The translations under genes were made by a program, and so were the position numbers. This document shows positions 8,610 through 17,799 of a stretch of DNA of 64,000 nucleotides, piece by piece; positions within the stretch are counted from its first letter, which is position 1; each line of letters begins with the position of its first letter. The notes below the pieces were generated by a model, which saw nothing but the letters and a program-made list of their open reading frames with translations, searched no databases and had not been told where the DNA came from. Source of the stretch: Thiobacillus denitrificans DSM 12475 (lineage in GTDB: Bacteria > Pseudomonadota > Gammaproteobacteria > Burkholderiales > Thiobacillaceae); contig NZ_AQWL01000005.1 in assembly GCF_000376425.1 (NCBI RefSeq), forward strand, positions 280,166-344,165, in the 5' to 3' direction.

Positions 8610-10099
8610 GGAGCGTCCTTGTCGGCCGGGCGGGTTTCAGTTTGCGGCGACCAGCCGCCGCCCAGCGCCTTGTACAAACGGATGAGCGCCAGCACGCCGT
8701 CGGCGCGGCTGCTGGCGAGGCTGTCCTCGGCGGACAGCACGCTGCGTTCGGTGTCGAGCACCGACTGGAAATCGATCAGGCCGGCACTGTAGCGCTGCTG
8801 CGCCATCTGCGCCGCGTTGCGCGCCGCTTCGGCGGCATTCGCCAATGCCTCGACGCGTTCGCGGTTGCGGGCAAGCGCGACCAGCGCGTTTTCCACTTCC
8901 TGCAGCGCGGTGAGCACGGCCTGTTCGTACGTCACCTGCGCCTGCTCACGCACGGCGTCCTGGATCTCCACCTGGGCGCGCCGGCGCCCGGCGTCGAAGA
9001 TGGGGCCGGTAATCCCTGCAAACAGCGATGATGTGGCGGCGTCGCCGCTGCCGAGCGCGCCCAGGGTTAGCGCTTCGAGACCGACCGAGCCCGAGAGATT
9101 AAAGGACGGATAGCGTGCCGCTTCGGCCACGCCCACACGCGCGGTTTCTGCCGCCAGCCGGCGCTCGGCGACGTGCACATCAGGACGCTGGCGCAGGGTG
9201 TCGGCCGGGATGCCGACCGCGATCTGCACCGGCACGGACGGCAGCTCACCGGGGGCGGCGAGGCGCGCATGCAGCGTGCCCGGCGACCTGCCCAGCAGAA
9301 TATCGAGGCCGTGTTCGGATTCGGCAAGGCTGGTTTCAAGCACGGGGATCTGGGCCCGGGTCAGCGCCTGATTGCTGCGCGCCTGCTCCACGTCCTGGCT
9401 GCTGACGAGCCCGGCCTGGGCGCGCCAGTCGGTGAGCTGTAGCGTCTCCGACTGGCTCGCCAGGTTGTCCCGGGCAATGCCGAGCCGGATCTGGAAGGCG
9501 CGCACCTCGACATAATTGAGGGCCACCTCGGCGACCAGCGAAACCTGGGTGTCGTGCAGGCTGGCCTGCGACGATTGCAGATCGGCCTCGGCCGCCTCGA
9601 TGCCGCGCCGGATCCCGCCGAAAACGTCCAGCTCCCAGCTCGCATCCAGGCCGGCGCTGAACAGATTGCGCGTTGTGCCGCTGCCGTTCTCGGCACTGGA
9701 ATCGCTGCGGCGGGCAGAACCGGAGCCGGTCACGCTCGGCAAGCGGCCTGCCGCGGCCACCGCACGACGCGCGCGCGCCTCGCGCAGCCTGGCTTGCGCG
9801 CTGCGCAAATCGGGGTTGGCCAGCAGCGCCTGCTCCACCAGTTCGGACAACAGCGGATCGTTGAGCCCCCGCCACCAGTGGCTCAGATCGCCGGGGGACG
9901 CGGCATGGACAAGCGGCGCGTCGATCCGGCTCCAGTCCGCCGGCACCGCCGGCGTCGGCGCCCGGTAATCCGGCCCCACCGTGGCGCAGCCGGCCAGCCC
10001 GAGCGCGATCAGGGCAACCAGGCGGAGGGCGGCCGTCGGCGCGTTCAGGGGCAGGGGATCAGGGACGGCAGGCGCGCATCGAAGTGCCGGGAGGGCCAT
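8606..10099 (-). CDS. RND/ABC-type efflux outer-membrane lipoprotein (NodT/OprM family)
   Basis: The outer-membrane channel of the exporter and the first gene of its operon. With the ATG at 10099 the product is 497 residues. The lipobox LGLAGC is followed by ATVGPDY, a hallmark of NodT-family factors. Two homologous TolC-like halves of long helices with short beta strands follow (about 90-290 and 300-485), including the typical [17 protein letters not shown] and [19 protein letters not shown] segments. The 35 residues before the lipobox Cys are longer than usual, so the true start may lie further in; the longer open frame up to 10222 is unlikely because it would enter the cbpA promoter and start. 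AAGGA lies 14-18 bases before the chosen ATG. Confidence 0.88.
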   Translation of the reverse strand: MALPALRCAPAVPDPLPLNAPTAALRLVALIALGLAGCATVGPDYRAPTPAVPADWSRIDAPLVHAASPGDLSHWWRGLNDPLLSELVEQALLANPDLRSAQARLREARARRAVAAAGRLPSVTGSGSARRSDSSAENGSGTTRNLFSAGLDASWELDVFGGIRRGIEAAEADLQSSQASLHDTQVSLVAEVALNYVEVRAFQIRLGIARDNLASQSETLQLTDWRAQAGLVSSQDVEQARSNQALTRAQIPVLETSLAESEHGLDILLGRSPGTLHARLAAPGELPSVPVQIAVGIPADTLRQRPDVHVAERRLAAETARVGVAEAARYPSFNLSGSVGLEALTLGALGSGDAATSSLFAGITGPIFDAGRRRAQVEIQDAVREQAQVTYEQAVLTALQEVENALVALARNRERVEALANAAEAARNAAQMAQQRYSAGLIDFQSVLDTERSVLSAEDSLASSRADGVLALIRLYKALGGGWSPQTETRPADKDAP

Positions 10100-10211
10100 G
10101 GCAATGTGGGGAATTCCTTGTGGTTTGCTTGGTGGCTTCACTATCCTGTTAGTTCCGGCACCGGGATCATTTAAACACAAGGCAGGCCGGGCCACGATTC
10201 GAGGAAGCCGC

Positions 10212-11162
10212 ATGCAATTCAAGGACTACTACCAGACCCTGGGGGTGGCGCGCGACGCCACTGCGGACGAGATCAAGAAGGCCTTCCGCAAGCTGGCGCG
10301 CAAATACCATCCGGACATCTCCAAGGAGCCGGATGCCGAGCTGCGCATGCAGGAGGTCAACGAAGCCTACGCCGTGCTCTCGGACGTGGAGAAACGCGCC
10401 GCCTATGACCAGCTCGGGCGGGGCTACCAGCCCGGCCAGGATTTCCGCCCGCCGCCCGACTGGGACGCCGGCTTCGAGTTTTCCGGCCGCGGTTTTTCGC
10501 CCCGCGAAGCCGCCGACTTCAGCGAATTCTTCGCCGAACTGTTCGGCCGCGGCGGCGCGCCGGCGGGTGCCCGCCATGCCCGCGGCGGCGGCCGGGCGCA
10601 GGGCGAGGACCATCACGCCAAGTTGCTGCTCGACCTGGAGGACGCCTTCAGCGGCGCCACCCGGCAGATTTCGCTGCGCGTGCCGCAGCTGGACGCCCAC
10701 GGCCGGGTCGTGCTCGCCACCCGCACCCTCAACGTGAAAATTCCCGTAGGTGTGCATCAGGGCCAGGTCATCCGCCTGGCCGGCCAGGGCGCGCCCGGAA
10801 CGGATGGGGCGGCTGCCGGCGACCTGCTGCTGGAAGTGCATTTCAAGCCACATCCGCGCTTCCGTCCGGACGGGCGCGACCTGCATCGAATTCTGCCGGT
10901 GACGCCATGGGAAGCAGCACTGGGCGGGGTGGTCGCGGTGGACCTGCCGCAAGGCAGCGTCAAGGTGCGCATCCCAGAAGGCGCGCAAAGCGGGCGCCAA
11001 TTGCGCGTGCGCGGCAAGGGCATTCCGGGCGAGCCGCCCGGGGATCTGCTGCTCGACCTGCAGGTGGTGCTGCCTGCAGCCGACACGCCGCAGGCGCGGC
11101 AACTGTATGAAACCATGGCGCACGAACTCGCCTTCGATCCGCGCCAACCGGGGAGAGCGTGA
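10212..11162 (+). CDS. cbpA: DnaJ-like co-chaperone CbpA
   Basis: A 316-residue J-domain protein. The J domain occupies 1-70 with the HPD motif at 33-35, followed by a Gly/Phe-rich linker (about 75-130, [20 protein letters not shown] and a Gly/Arg/His stretch) and a C-terminal substrate-binding region (about 135-310). There is no DnaJ-type cysteine zinc domain, which separates CbpA from DnaJ. CbpA stimulates the ATPase of DnaK and in E. coli is also a nucleoid protein. It is followed 3 bases later by cbpM, its specific modulator, and is divergent from the exporter operon. The start is ATG at 10212, beginning [12 protein letters not shown], the usual J-domain opening. Confidence 0.95.
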   Translation: MQFKDYYQTLGVARDATADEIKKAFRKLARKYHPDISKEPDAELRMQEVNEAYAVLSDVEKRAAYDQLGRGYQPGQDFRPPPDWDAGFEFSGRGFSPREAADFSEFFAELFGRGGAPAGARHARGGGRAQGEDHHAKLLLDLEDAFSGATRQISLRVPQLDAHGRVVLATRTLNVKIPVGVHQGQVIRLAGQGAPGTDGAAAGDLLLEVHFKPHPRFRPDGRDLHRILPVTPWEAALGGVVAVDLPQGSVKVRIPEGAQSGRQLRVRGKGIPGEPPGDLLLDLQVVLPAADTPQARQLYETMAHELAFDPRQPGRA

Positions 11163-11165
11163 ACC

Positions 11166-11468
11166 ATGCGTGACGACGACATCCTGATCGGCAGCCTGAT
11201 GGAAGAATCCTGGCTGACCCTGGAGCAGGTGGCTGCCGCCTGCATGGTGGAACCGGCGTGGCTGCTGCGCCATCTCGAGGAAGGGCTGTTTCCCCATGCC
11301 GAGAGCATTGCCGGCACCTGGCGCTTTTCCGGAATGACGCTCATCCGTGCGCGACGGATGCGGCAACTGGAGCGCGATTTCGACGCCGCGCCGGAACTGG
11401 CGGCCCTGGTGGCCGACCTGCTGGAGGAAATGGACGAACTGCGGGCGCGGCTCAGGGGCGGCGGCTGA
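11166..11468 (+). CDS. cbpM: Chaperone modulator CbpM
   Basis: A 100-residue helical protein of the MerR-like CbpM family, which binds the CbpA J domain and inhibits its DnaK-stimulating and DNA-binding activity. The N-terminal part (about 15-60, ESWLTLEQVAAACMVEPAWLLRHLEEGL) looks like a helix-turn-helix; the C-terminal 30 residues form an acidic helix. It starts 3 bases after the cbpA stop, so the two are co-translated, the arrangement seen in other proteobacteria. The weak hairpin after its stop (GGCTG...CAGCC) is not a convincing terminator. Confidence 0.9.
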   Translation: MRDDDILIGSLMEESWLTLEQVAAACMVEPAWLLRHLEEGLFPHAESIAGTWRFSGMTLIRARRMRQLERDFDAAPELAALVADLLEEMDELRARLRGGG

Positions 11469-11688
11469 AACAGCCGGCATCAAACGTCCGTGACGCAGCG
11501 GTGCCGGGTACCCGGCCAAATACCGAAGTCCGCTGTTCAACCCGCTCGCGACTCAGCATCCGCGGGAACGGCATGCGCAAGCCTCGCTGCGCTGGCGCGA
11601 AGGGCACGCGCAGCGCCCAGGGGAATGGTTATCATGACAGCCCGCGGTCGCGCGTAACGATCGCCTTCGGTACCTCATTGGAGAAAAC

Positions 11689-12741
11689 ATGGCTTCACCC
11701 CACGAAAACCTCAGCATGGCGCTGTTCTGCGATTTCGAAAACGTTGCGCTCGGGGTGCGCGACGCAAAATACGAGAAATTCGACATCAAGCCGGTACTCG
11801 AGCGCCTGCTGCTCAAGGGCAGCATCGTCGTCAAGAAGGCTTATTGCGACTGGGATCGTTACAAGGCCTTCAAGGCCACGATGCATGAGGCCAATTTCGA
11901 ACTGATCGAGATTCCGCATGTTCGCCAGTCGGGCAAGAACTCGGCCGACATCCGCCTGGTGGTCGATGCGCTCGACCTCTGCTATACCAAGTCGCACGTC
12001 AACACCTTCGTCATCATCAGCGGCGATTCCGATTTCTCGCCGCTGGTCTCCAAGCTGCGCGAAAACGACAAGAAGGTCATCGGCGTCGGGGTCAAGCAAT
12101 CGACCTCCGACCTGCTGATCGCCAATTGCGACGAATTCATTTTTTACGACGATCTGGTGCGCGAGAGCCAGCGTGCGGCGGCTCAGCATGCGACGCGGGA
12201 AACGCCGCCTGCGGCGAAGCGCCCGCCCGAGGAAGAAAAACGCCGCAAGGAAGAGCTTGAAGCCCGCAAGAGCAAGGCGATCGACATGGCGGTGGAGACG
12301 TTCGATGCCCTGGTGGCCGAACGCGGCGACAGCGGCAAAATCTGGGCCTCGGTGCTGAAAGAGGCGATCAAGCGGCGCAAACCCGATTTCAGCGAGTCCT
12401 ACTACGGCTTCCGCGCCTTCGGCAATCTGCTCGAAGAGGCGCAGGCACGCGGCCTGCTCGAATTCGGCCGCGACGAGAAATCGGGTGCCTACGTCTATCG
12501 CAGCAGCGCCGCGCCCCTTGGCGAGGCGCCGGCTGGGCAGGCCGCGGAAGCGATCGCAACCGCGGCGCCGAGCACCCGGAACGAGGCGCCCCGCAAGGAG
12601 CGCGGCGGCCGCAAACCGGCGGCGGTACCGGAAACGCCGGTGGCAGCCGCGGCGCCAACGCAAAAAGCGGCCTCCCCTTCGCGCGAGCCGCCGGAGCGCA
12701 GCCGCCGCCGCAAACCGACGCTCAAGCCCGACAGCGCCTGA
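11689..12741 (+). CDS. NYN-domain putative RNase with LOTUS/OST-HTH domain
   Basis: A 350-residue protein. The N-terminal NYN/PIN-like domain (about 8-155) has the acidic set expected of a metal-dependent nuclease: Asp15 in CDFENVAL, Asp87 in SADIRLVVDAL, and Asp113/Asp115 in SGDSDFSPLV. A charged linker (160-195) leads to a LOTUS/OST-HTH-like RNA-binding domain (about 197-272, ending GLLEFGRDEKSGAYVYR). The tail is disordered, rich in Ala, Pro, Arg and Lys, and ends RRRKPTLKP. It resembles LabA/YaiI-like NYN proteins, thought to act on RNA, though substrates are mostly unknown. GGAG lies 7-10 bases before the ATG. It stands alone: 220 noncoding bases upstream and a convergent gene downstream. 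Confidence 0.85.
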   Translation: MASPHENLSMALFCDFENVALGVRDAKYEKFDIKPVLERLLLKGSIVVKKAYCDWDRYKAFKATMHEANFELIEIPHVRQSGKNSADIRLVVDALDLCYTKSHVNTFVIISGDSDFSPLVSKLRENDKKVIGVGVKQSTSDLLIANCDEFIFYDDLVRESQRAAAQHATRETPPAAKRPPEEEKRRKEELEARKSKAIDMAVETFDALVAERGDSGKIWASVLKEAIKRRKPDFSESYYGFRAFGNLLEEAQARGLLEFGRDEKSGAYVYRSSAAPLGEAPAGQAAEAIATAAPSTRNEAPRKERGGRKPAAVPETPVAAAAPTQKAASPSREPPERSRRRKPTLKPDSA

Positions 12742-12795
12742 ACGGTTTCACGCACATCCGGCCAGCCCGTCCGCCGGGCATGGATGCCGCGACGT

Positions 12796-13275
12796 TCATT
12801 GCGGCGTGCCTGCGGTCGTCTGCGCAATCCGCCGGATCGTCGCGACGAAACCTGGATCCTCGCCCTGCAGCAGTGCCTGCAATGCGGCGCGGAAATCCTC
12901 GCGCTGGCACCACTCGTGCATGTAGTCTTCCCACGACTGCCACAGCCGCGCCTGCTGGCGGCTCATGTCGTCCTCGTACACCAGCACGTAGGCGCGCTCG
13001 AACAGGCTGACCAGGATGGCGAACAGGGCATGCTTGCGCACCAGCTGTTCTTCGCTGAGTTCGCCCTTCGCCGCGGGCGACAGCAGATGCAGATCGGCGT
13101 TGTCGATCACCAGCCGCATGAAGTCGGCGTACTCGTCGGACAGCCGCAGGAAGATTTCCTCCTCGTCGTTCTGCTGGTCGCGGCGGCGGTCGTAGACATA
13201 GACGCCGATGGCGAACGGCAAACCGACGATGGTGATGATGTAGCTGGCCGCTTCCAGCCATTCCAGTCCACTCAT
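12796..13275 (-). CDS. Small inner-membrane protein of unknown function
   Basis: A 159-residue protein that I do not recognise. A single hydrophobic segment near the N-terminus (about 8-27, ASYIITIVGLPFAIGVYVYD) is followed by RRR, suggesting an N-out, C-in anchor by the positive-inside rule. The rest is a soluble, helical, acidic domain with Trp-rich patches (WQSWEDYMHEWCQRED near 113-128). It ends 54 bases from the NYN gene, which converges on it, and lies 14 bases downstream of trmL on the same strand, so it is probably co-transcribed with trmL. Codon use resembles its neighbours, so I take it as a resident gene. Confidence 0.7.
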   Translation of the reverse strand: MSGLEWLEAASYIITIVGLPFAIGVYVYDRRRDQQNDEEEIFLRLSDEYADFMRLVIDNADLHLLSPAAKGELSEEQLVRKHALFAILVSLFERAYVLVYEDDMSRQQARLWQSWEDYMHEWCQREDFRAALQALLQGEDPGFVATIRRIAQTTAGTPQ

Positions 13276-13289
13276 CCCGGCTCTCCCAT

Positions 13290-13754
13290 TTACACGCCTC
13301 CCGCAAAGCCGTTTTGCCGCCAGGCCTCGAACACGACCACGCTGACGGCATTGGACAGGTTCATGCTGCGCGAACCCGGCCGCATCGGCAAGCGCAGGCA
13401 GTGCCCGGGATCGAACTGTGCCAGGAGTTCCGCCGGCAGGCCGCGCGATTCGGGGCCGAACAGCAGCACGTCGCCGGCCTGAAAAACGATATCGGCATAA
13501 CGCGCGCAGCCCTTGGTGCTAAGCGCAAACCAGCGCCGCGCCGGCAACGCCGCCTGCACTGCCGGCCAGTCCTGGTGCACGGTCACGCAGGCCATGTCGT
13601 GATAATCCAGTCCGGCGCGTGCCACCTGCTTGTCGGACAGGTCGAACCCCAGCGGCTCGACCAGGTGCAGGCGGCAGCCGGTATTGGCCGCCAGACGGAT
13701 CAGGTTTCCGGTGTTGGGCGGGATCTCGGGTTGAAACAAAACGATGTCAAACAT
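13290..13754 (-). CDS. trmL: tRNA (cytidine(34)-2'-O)-methyltransferase
   Basis: TrmL methylates the 2'-OH of the wobble nucleotide in tRNA-Leu isoacceptors. At 154 residues it has the minimal SPOUT-fold size. Family motifs are in order: FQPEIPPNTGNLIRLAANTG (7-26), the middle LFGPESRGLP and, at the C-terminus, LPMRPGSRSMNLSNAVSVVVFEAWRQ, which forms the trefoil knot that binds S-adenosylmethionine. It is divergent from gshA with only 43 bases between the starts, so the two promoters must overlap or lie within coding sequence. Confidence 0.95.
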   Translation of the reverse strand: MFDIVLFQPEIPPNTGNLIRLAANTGCRLHLVEPLGFDLSDKQVARAGLDYHDMACVTVHQDWPAVQAALPARRWFALSTKGCARYADIVFQAGDVLLFGPESRGLPAELLAQFDPGHCLRLPMRPGSRSMNLSNAVSVVVFEAWRQNGFAGGV

Positions 13755-13797
13755 CCGGCATGACCTAAAATAAGGGCTTCTTCGAAAGCCCTATTCT

Positions 13798-15093
13798 ATG
13801 GTTCCTTACCTCACCACCGCACTGACCGGACCGCTGCTGGAGCTGGAAAAACGCCTGCTCGACGCCCAGCCGACGATCGAGCACTGGTTCCGCCAGCAAT
13901 GGAAGGAACAGGCTGCGCCGTTTTACACGTCGGTCGACATCCGCAACTCGGGCTTCAAACTGGCGCCGGTCGACACCAACCTGTTTCCCGGCGGCTTCAA
14001 CAACCTCAACCCGGAGTTCATGTCGCTGTCGATCCACGCAGCGATGGGCGCGGTGGAAAAAATCTGCCCCGATGCGCAGCGCCTGCTGCTGATTCCCGAG
14101 AACCACACGCGCAACACCTTCTATCTGCAGAACGTGGCGGTGCTCGCCCACATCCTGCGCCAGACCGGCCTGATCGTGCGCATCGGCACGCTGATTCCCG
14201 AAATCACCCAGCCGACCACGCTGGAGCTGCCCGCCGGGGGACGCCTCACGCTGGAACCGCTGGTGCGCAAAGGCGACCGCGTCGGGCTGGAAGGCTTCGA
14301 TCCCTGCGCGGTGCTGCTCAACAACGATTTGTCGGCGGGGGTGCCGGCTATCCTGCAAGGCATCGAGCAGACCATCATGCCGCCGCTGCATGCGGGCTGG
14401 GCGACGCGCCGCAAATCGCGCCACTTTGCCGCCTACCAGCATATCGCCGGCGAATTCGCGCGGCTGGTGGGAATCGATCCCTGGCTGATCGACCCCTATT
14501 TCAACCAGTGCGGCAAGATCGATTTCCATGCGCGCCAGGGCGAAGTCTGCCTGGCCGAAAAAGTCGCCGACATGCTCGACAAGATCCGTCTCAAATACGA
14601 CGAATACCACATCGACCAGCCGCCCTTCGTCATCGTCAAGGCCGATGCCGGCACCTACGGCATGGGCATCATGACGGTGAAATCGCCGGACGACGTGCGC
14701 GAACTCAATCGCAAGCAGCGCAACAAGATGGCCGTCGGTAAGGAAGGGCTCGAAGTCAGCGAAGTGCTGATCCAGGAAGGCGTCTACACCTTCGAGAGCA
14801 TTAACGACGCCGTCGCCGAGCCGGTGGTCTACATGCTCGATCACTTCGTCGTCGGCGGCTTCTACCGCGTGCACACCGGCCGCGGAGCAGACGAAAATCT
14901 CAACAGCCCCGGCATGCACTTCGTGCCGCTGGCGTTCGACAACACCTGCCTGATGCCCGACCGCAGCGCCAATCCCGACGCCAGCCCAAACCGCTTCTAT
15001 GCCTACGGCGTGATCGCACGGCTGGCGATGCTGGCGGCTTCGATCGAGCTTGACGAAGCGCTGAACGAGATCGAAAACGCGGCTGCCGCATGA
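13798..15093 (+). CDS. gshA: Glutamate-cysteine ligase, acidithiobacillus/betaproteobacterial type
   Basis: Catalyses the first step of glutathione synthesis, joining glutamate and cysteine with ATP. The 431-residue protein belongs to the separate family found in acidithiobacilli and betaproteobacteria, not to E. coli GshA. This shows in the opening segments FYTSVDIRNSGFKLAPVDTNLFPGGFNNL and LLIPENHTRNTFYLQNV, and in an ATP-grasp-like region VIVKADAGTYGMGIM near 278-292. The stop overlaps the gshB start as ATGA, so both glutathione enzymes are co-translated. The start is the ATG 43 bases from trmL; no strong Shine-Dalgarno sequence is visible. Confidence 0.93.
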   Translation: MVPYLTTALTGPLLELEKRLLDAQPTIEHWFRQQWKEQAAPFYTSVDIRNSGFKLAPVDTNLFPGGFNNLNPEFMSLSIHAAMGAVEKICPDAQRLLLIPENHTRNTFYLQNVAVLAHILRQTGLIVRIGTLIPEITQPTTLELPAGGRLTLEPLVRKGDRVGLEGFDPCAVLLNNDLSAGVPAILQGIEQTIMPPLHAGWATRRKSRHFAAYQHIAGEFARLVGIDPWLIDPYFNQCGKIDFHARQGEVCLAEKVADMLDKIRLKYDEYHIDQPPFVIVKADAGTYGMGIMTVKSPDDVRELNRKQRNKMAVGKEGLEVSEVLIQEGVYTFESINDAVAEPVVYMLDHFVVGGFYRVHTGRGADENLNSPGMHFVPLAFDNTCLMPDRSANPDASPNRFYAYGVIARLAMLAASIELDEALNEIENAAAA

Positions 15094-16022
15094 AGCTGCT
15101 GTTCGTCGTCGATCCGCTGACGGGCCTCAAGCCCCGCAAAGACAGCTCGGTAGCGATGATGCGCGCCGCGGCGGCACGCGACCATGCCGTGTTTGCCGCC
15201 GAGGCGCGCCAGCTGCAGGTGGCGGACGGCATCGCCAGCGCCGCCTGCAGCGCGCTCGACGTGCGCCGCGACGACGACTGGTTTCGCGTCGCGCATGCCG
15301 ACACGCGGGCGCTCGCCGATTTCGACGCCGTGCTGATGCGCACCGACCCGCCGGTCGACACGGATTACCTGCTCGCCACCCAGCTGCTCGGCGTCGCCGA
15401 GCACAACGGCGCGCGGATACTCAACCGCCCGGCGGCGCTGCGCGACTTCAATGAAAAACTCGCGATCCTGAAGTTTCCGCAATTCATCGCCCCGACCGTC
15501 ATCAGCGCCGACGCCAGCGGGATCGGAAACTTTCTGGCCGATCACCGCGACATCATCGTCAAGCCGCTCACCGAAATGGGCGGCAGCGGCATTTTCCGGC
15601 TGACGCTGGCCGATCCCAACCGCAACGCCATCGTCGAGACGCTCACCCGACACGGCCAGCGGCCGGTCATGGCGCAGCGCTATCTGCCCGCCATCAGCGA
15701 GGGCGACAAACGCATCCTGCTGATCGACGGCGAGGTGGTGCCGTGGGCGCTGGCGCGCATTCCCCTGCCCGGCGAAACCCGCGGCAACCTTGCCGCCGGC
15801 GGCACCGCGCGCGCACAGCCGCTGTCCGCGCGCGACCGCGAAATCGCCGAAACCATCGCGCCGTGGGCGCAGGCTAACGGCATCTTCCTCGCCGGGCTCG
15901 ACGTGATCGGCGATTGCCTCACCGAAATCAACGTCACCAGCCCCACCGGCTTTCAGGAAATCGCCGCCCAGGCCGGGCACGACGTGGCGGCGCAGTTCAT
16001 CGCCGCACTCGAGCGCAGATGA
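15090..16022 (+). CDS. gshB: Glutathione synthetase
   Basis: Adds glycine to gamma-glutamylcysteine using ATP, completing glutathione. 310 residues, as usual for bacterial GshB. The N-terminal domain opens MKLLFVVDPLTGLKPRKDSS. A central Asp-rich LMRTDPPVDTDYL motif (about 89-101) and the ATP-grasp domain DIIVKPLTEMGGSGIFRL (about 153-170) follow, with the C-terminal metal and substrate segment EINVTSPTGFQEI near 287-299. It overlaps gshA upstream and apbE downstream, each by 4 bases, forming a tightly coupled gshA-gshB-apbE unit. Confidence 0.97.
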   Translation: MKLLFVVDPLTGLKPRKDSSVAMMRAAAARDHAVFAAEARQLQVADGIASAACSALDVRRDDDWFRVAHADTRALADFDAVLMRTDPPVDTDYLLATQLLGVAEHNGARILNRPAALRDFNEKLAILKFPQFIAPTVISADASGIGNFLADHRDIIVKPLTEMGGSGIFRLTLADPNRNAIVETLTRHGQRPVMAQRYLPAISEGDKRILLIDGEVVPWALARIPLPGETRGNLAAGGTARAQPLSARDREIAETIAPWAQANGIFLAGLDVIGDCLTEINVTSPTGFQEIAAQAGHDVAAQFIAALERR

Positions 16023-17017
16023 AAGCCGCGCGCCGCAGTCTGTGGCTCCTGCTGCTATGGACGCTGGCGGCGTGCAGCCCGCCGCCGCTGGTTCAGCAGC
16101 AATCCTACGTATTCGGCACCCTGGTCGAAGTCAGCGTCTATGGCGCGCCCGAAGCACAGGCCCGCCAGGCGGTCGCCGCGGTGCTGACGCGTTTCGACGA
16201 ACTGCACCGCCAGTTGCATGCCTGGCAGCCGAGCGAATTGTCGCGGCTCAACACTGCGCTGGCCAAAGGGGAACGCGTTCCGGTCAGTCCCGAACTCGCG
16301 GCCATGCTGGGCGATGCGCAGGCCTTGTCGAACCAGTCGAACGACCTGTTCAACCCCGCCATCGGCGGGCTGATCGCACTGTGGGGCTTTCACGCCGACG
16401 CGCCGCAGGCACGGCTGCCGGATGCCGCCGCGATTCGGCACTGGACGGACAGGCAGCCGCGCATGCGCGATCTGCATCTCGAAAACGGCAGCGTTTGGAG
16501 CGACAACCCGGCCGTACAGCTGGATCTGGGCGGCTACGCCAAAGGGCGCGCCCTGGACGACGCGGTACGCATCCTGAAAGCGCACGGTATCAAGAACGCG
16601 CTGGTGAACATCGGCGGCAACGTGATCGCGCTGGGCATGCACGGCGAGCGACCGTGGCGCGTGGGCATCCAGCATCCGCGCAAATCCGGCACGCTGGCGG
16701 TGCTGGATTTGCGCGACGGCGAGGCAGTCGGCACCTCGGGCGACTACCAGCGCTATTTCGAGGCGGGCGGACGCCGCTACAGCCACCTGATCGACCCGCG
16801 CACCGGCAGCCCGGCAGGCGGAATGCAGTCGGTGACAGTGCTGGTGGCGGGCAAATACGCCGGAACCCGTTCGGATGCCCTGTCCAAGCCGCTGTTCATC
16901 GACGGCGCAGCGCGGCTGCCGGACAACGCGTCCCGGCTGGGGGTGAGCGACTACCTGGCCGTGGATGCCGCCGGCCGAATCCATGTCTCGCCTGCGATGA
17001 AGGCCCGGCTTCGCTAG
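16019..17017 (+). CDS. apbE: FAD:protein FMN transferase (ApbE family lipoprotein)
   Basis: ApbE proteins attach FMN covalently to threonine in flavoproteins such as NqrB/C and RnfG, working in the periplasm. The 332-residue product has a lipoprotein signal (WLLLLWTLAAC, Cys at about 18) and the family core: FGTLVEVSVYG, FNPAIGGLIALWGFH, VQLDLGGYAKGRALD, ALVNIGGNVIALG, SGDYQRYFEAGGRRYSHLIDPRTGSPAGG. In the C-terminal metal-site motif, usually D-A-x-x-T, the sequence reads SDALSKPLF, with Lys where Thr is expected. Substrates may therefore differ or activity may be reduced. It is co-translated with gshB (ATGA overlap), and no nqr or rnf genes are in the window. Confidence 0.88.
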   Translation: MKAARRSLWLLLLWTLAACSPPPLVQQQSYVFGTLVEVSVYGAPEAQARQAVAAVLTRFDELHRQLHAWQPSELSRLNTALAKGERVPVSPELAAMLGDAQALSNQSNDLFNPAIGGLIALWGFHADAPQARLPDAAAIRHWTDRQPRMRDLHLENGSVWSDNPAVQLDLGGYAKGRALDDAVRILKAHGIKNALVNIGGNVIALGMHGERPWRVGIQHPRKSGTLAVLDLRDGEAVGTSGDYQRYFEAGGRRYSHLIDPRTGSPAGGMQSVTVLVAGKYAGTRSDALSKPLFIDGAARLPDNASRLGVSDYLAVDAAGRIHVSPAMKARLR

Positions 17018-17050
17018 AATGCAGGTTTTACTCCTCGCCCCCTTCTCGCA

Positions 17051-17467
17051 ATGATAGGCATCCTCATCGTCGCCCACGGCTCGCTCGCCGACAGTCTGGT
17101 CGAGTGCGCCACCCATGTGCTGGGCCAGCGCCCACGCGGGCTCGCCACGCTCGACTTCATCGGCCATGCCGACCCCGACGAGCGGCAGAAGGCCATCCAG
17201 ACGCGGCTGGACGAACTCGACGAAGGCGACGGCATCCTGGTGCTGACCGATGTCTACGGCGCCACCCCCAGCAATACCCTGTGCCGGCTGCTCGAACCGG
17301 CACACATCGAAGGCGTCACCGGCGCCAACCTGCCGATGCTGCTGAAAGCGCTGAACTACCGCGACACGCTGGCGCTGCCGCAGCTCGTCGAGCGCATCGT
17401 CGAAGGCGGGCGCAACAGCATCAACCACATTACCGAGGCCATGTGCCATGCAGCAACGGGACGTTGA
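17051..17467 (+). CDS. PTS EIIA component, mannose-family (regulatory PTS)
   Basis: A 138-residue cytoplasmic EIIA of the mannose/sorbose fold. The phosphorylated histidine is His9 in ILIVAHGSLA, and the TDVYGATPSNTLCRL segment near 71-85 forms the rest of the active site. No EIIB, EIIC or EIID partner lies nearby, so it should not drive sugar uptake. In betaproteobacteria such an EIIA with HPr and EI acts as a regulatory phosphorelay (often with HPr kinase, not seen here). Its 3' end overlaps the HPr gene by 20 bases. Confidence 0.93.
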   Translation: MIGILIVAHGSLADSLVECATHVLGQRPRGLATLDFIGHADPDERQKAIQTRLDELDEGDGILVLTDVYGATPSNTLCRLLEPAHIEGVTGANLPMLLKALNYRDTLALPQLVERIVEGGRNSINHITEAMCHAATGR

Positions 17468-17720
17468 GATCGTCAACAAACTGGGGCTGCACGCGCGCCC
17501 GTCGGCCAGACTGACCCAACTGGCCTCCAGCTTCAAGAGCGATGTATTCATGGCGCGCAATGGCCGCCGTATCAACGCCAAAAGCATCATGGGCGTGATG
17601 ATGCTGGCCGCCGCCAAGGGCAGCACCATTACCCTGGAAACCGAGGGCGACGACGAAACGGAAGCCATCGAAGCGCTGGCCGAGCTGATCTCCAGCGGCT
17701 TCGGGGAGGATCTATCCTGA
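17448..17720 (+). CDS. ptsH: Phosphocarrier protein HPr
   Basis: A 90-residue phosphocarrier passing phosphate from EI to EIIA. The EI-dependent site is His15 in GLHARPSA (13-20). Ser46 in INAKSIMGVMML, the target of HPr kinase/phosphorylase, is also conserved, suggesting that HprK exists elsewhere in the genome. The gene starts inside the last codons of the EIIA gene (20-base overlap) and is followed by ptsI after 79 bases. Confidence 0.97.
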   Translation: MQQRDVEIVNKLGLHARPSARLTQLASSFKSDVFMARNGRRINAKSIMGVMMLAAAKGSTITLETEGDDETEAIEALAELISSGFGEDLS

Positions 17721-17799
17721 AAACCACCGCCAACCACTCGTCGTTGCCGACCTCTGCCCGGGCACACCGTCAGGGGCATCCCGTCGTGGCTTCCAGACC

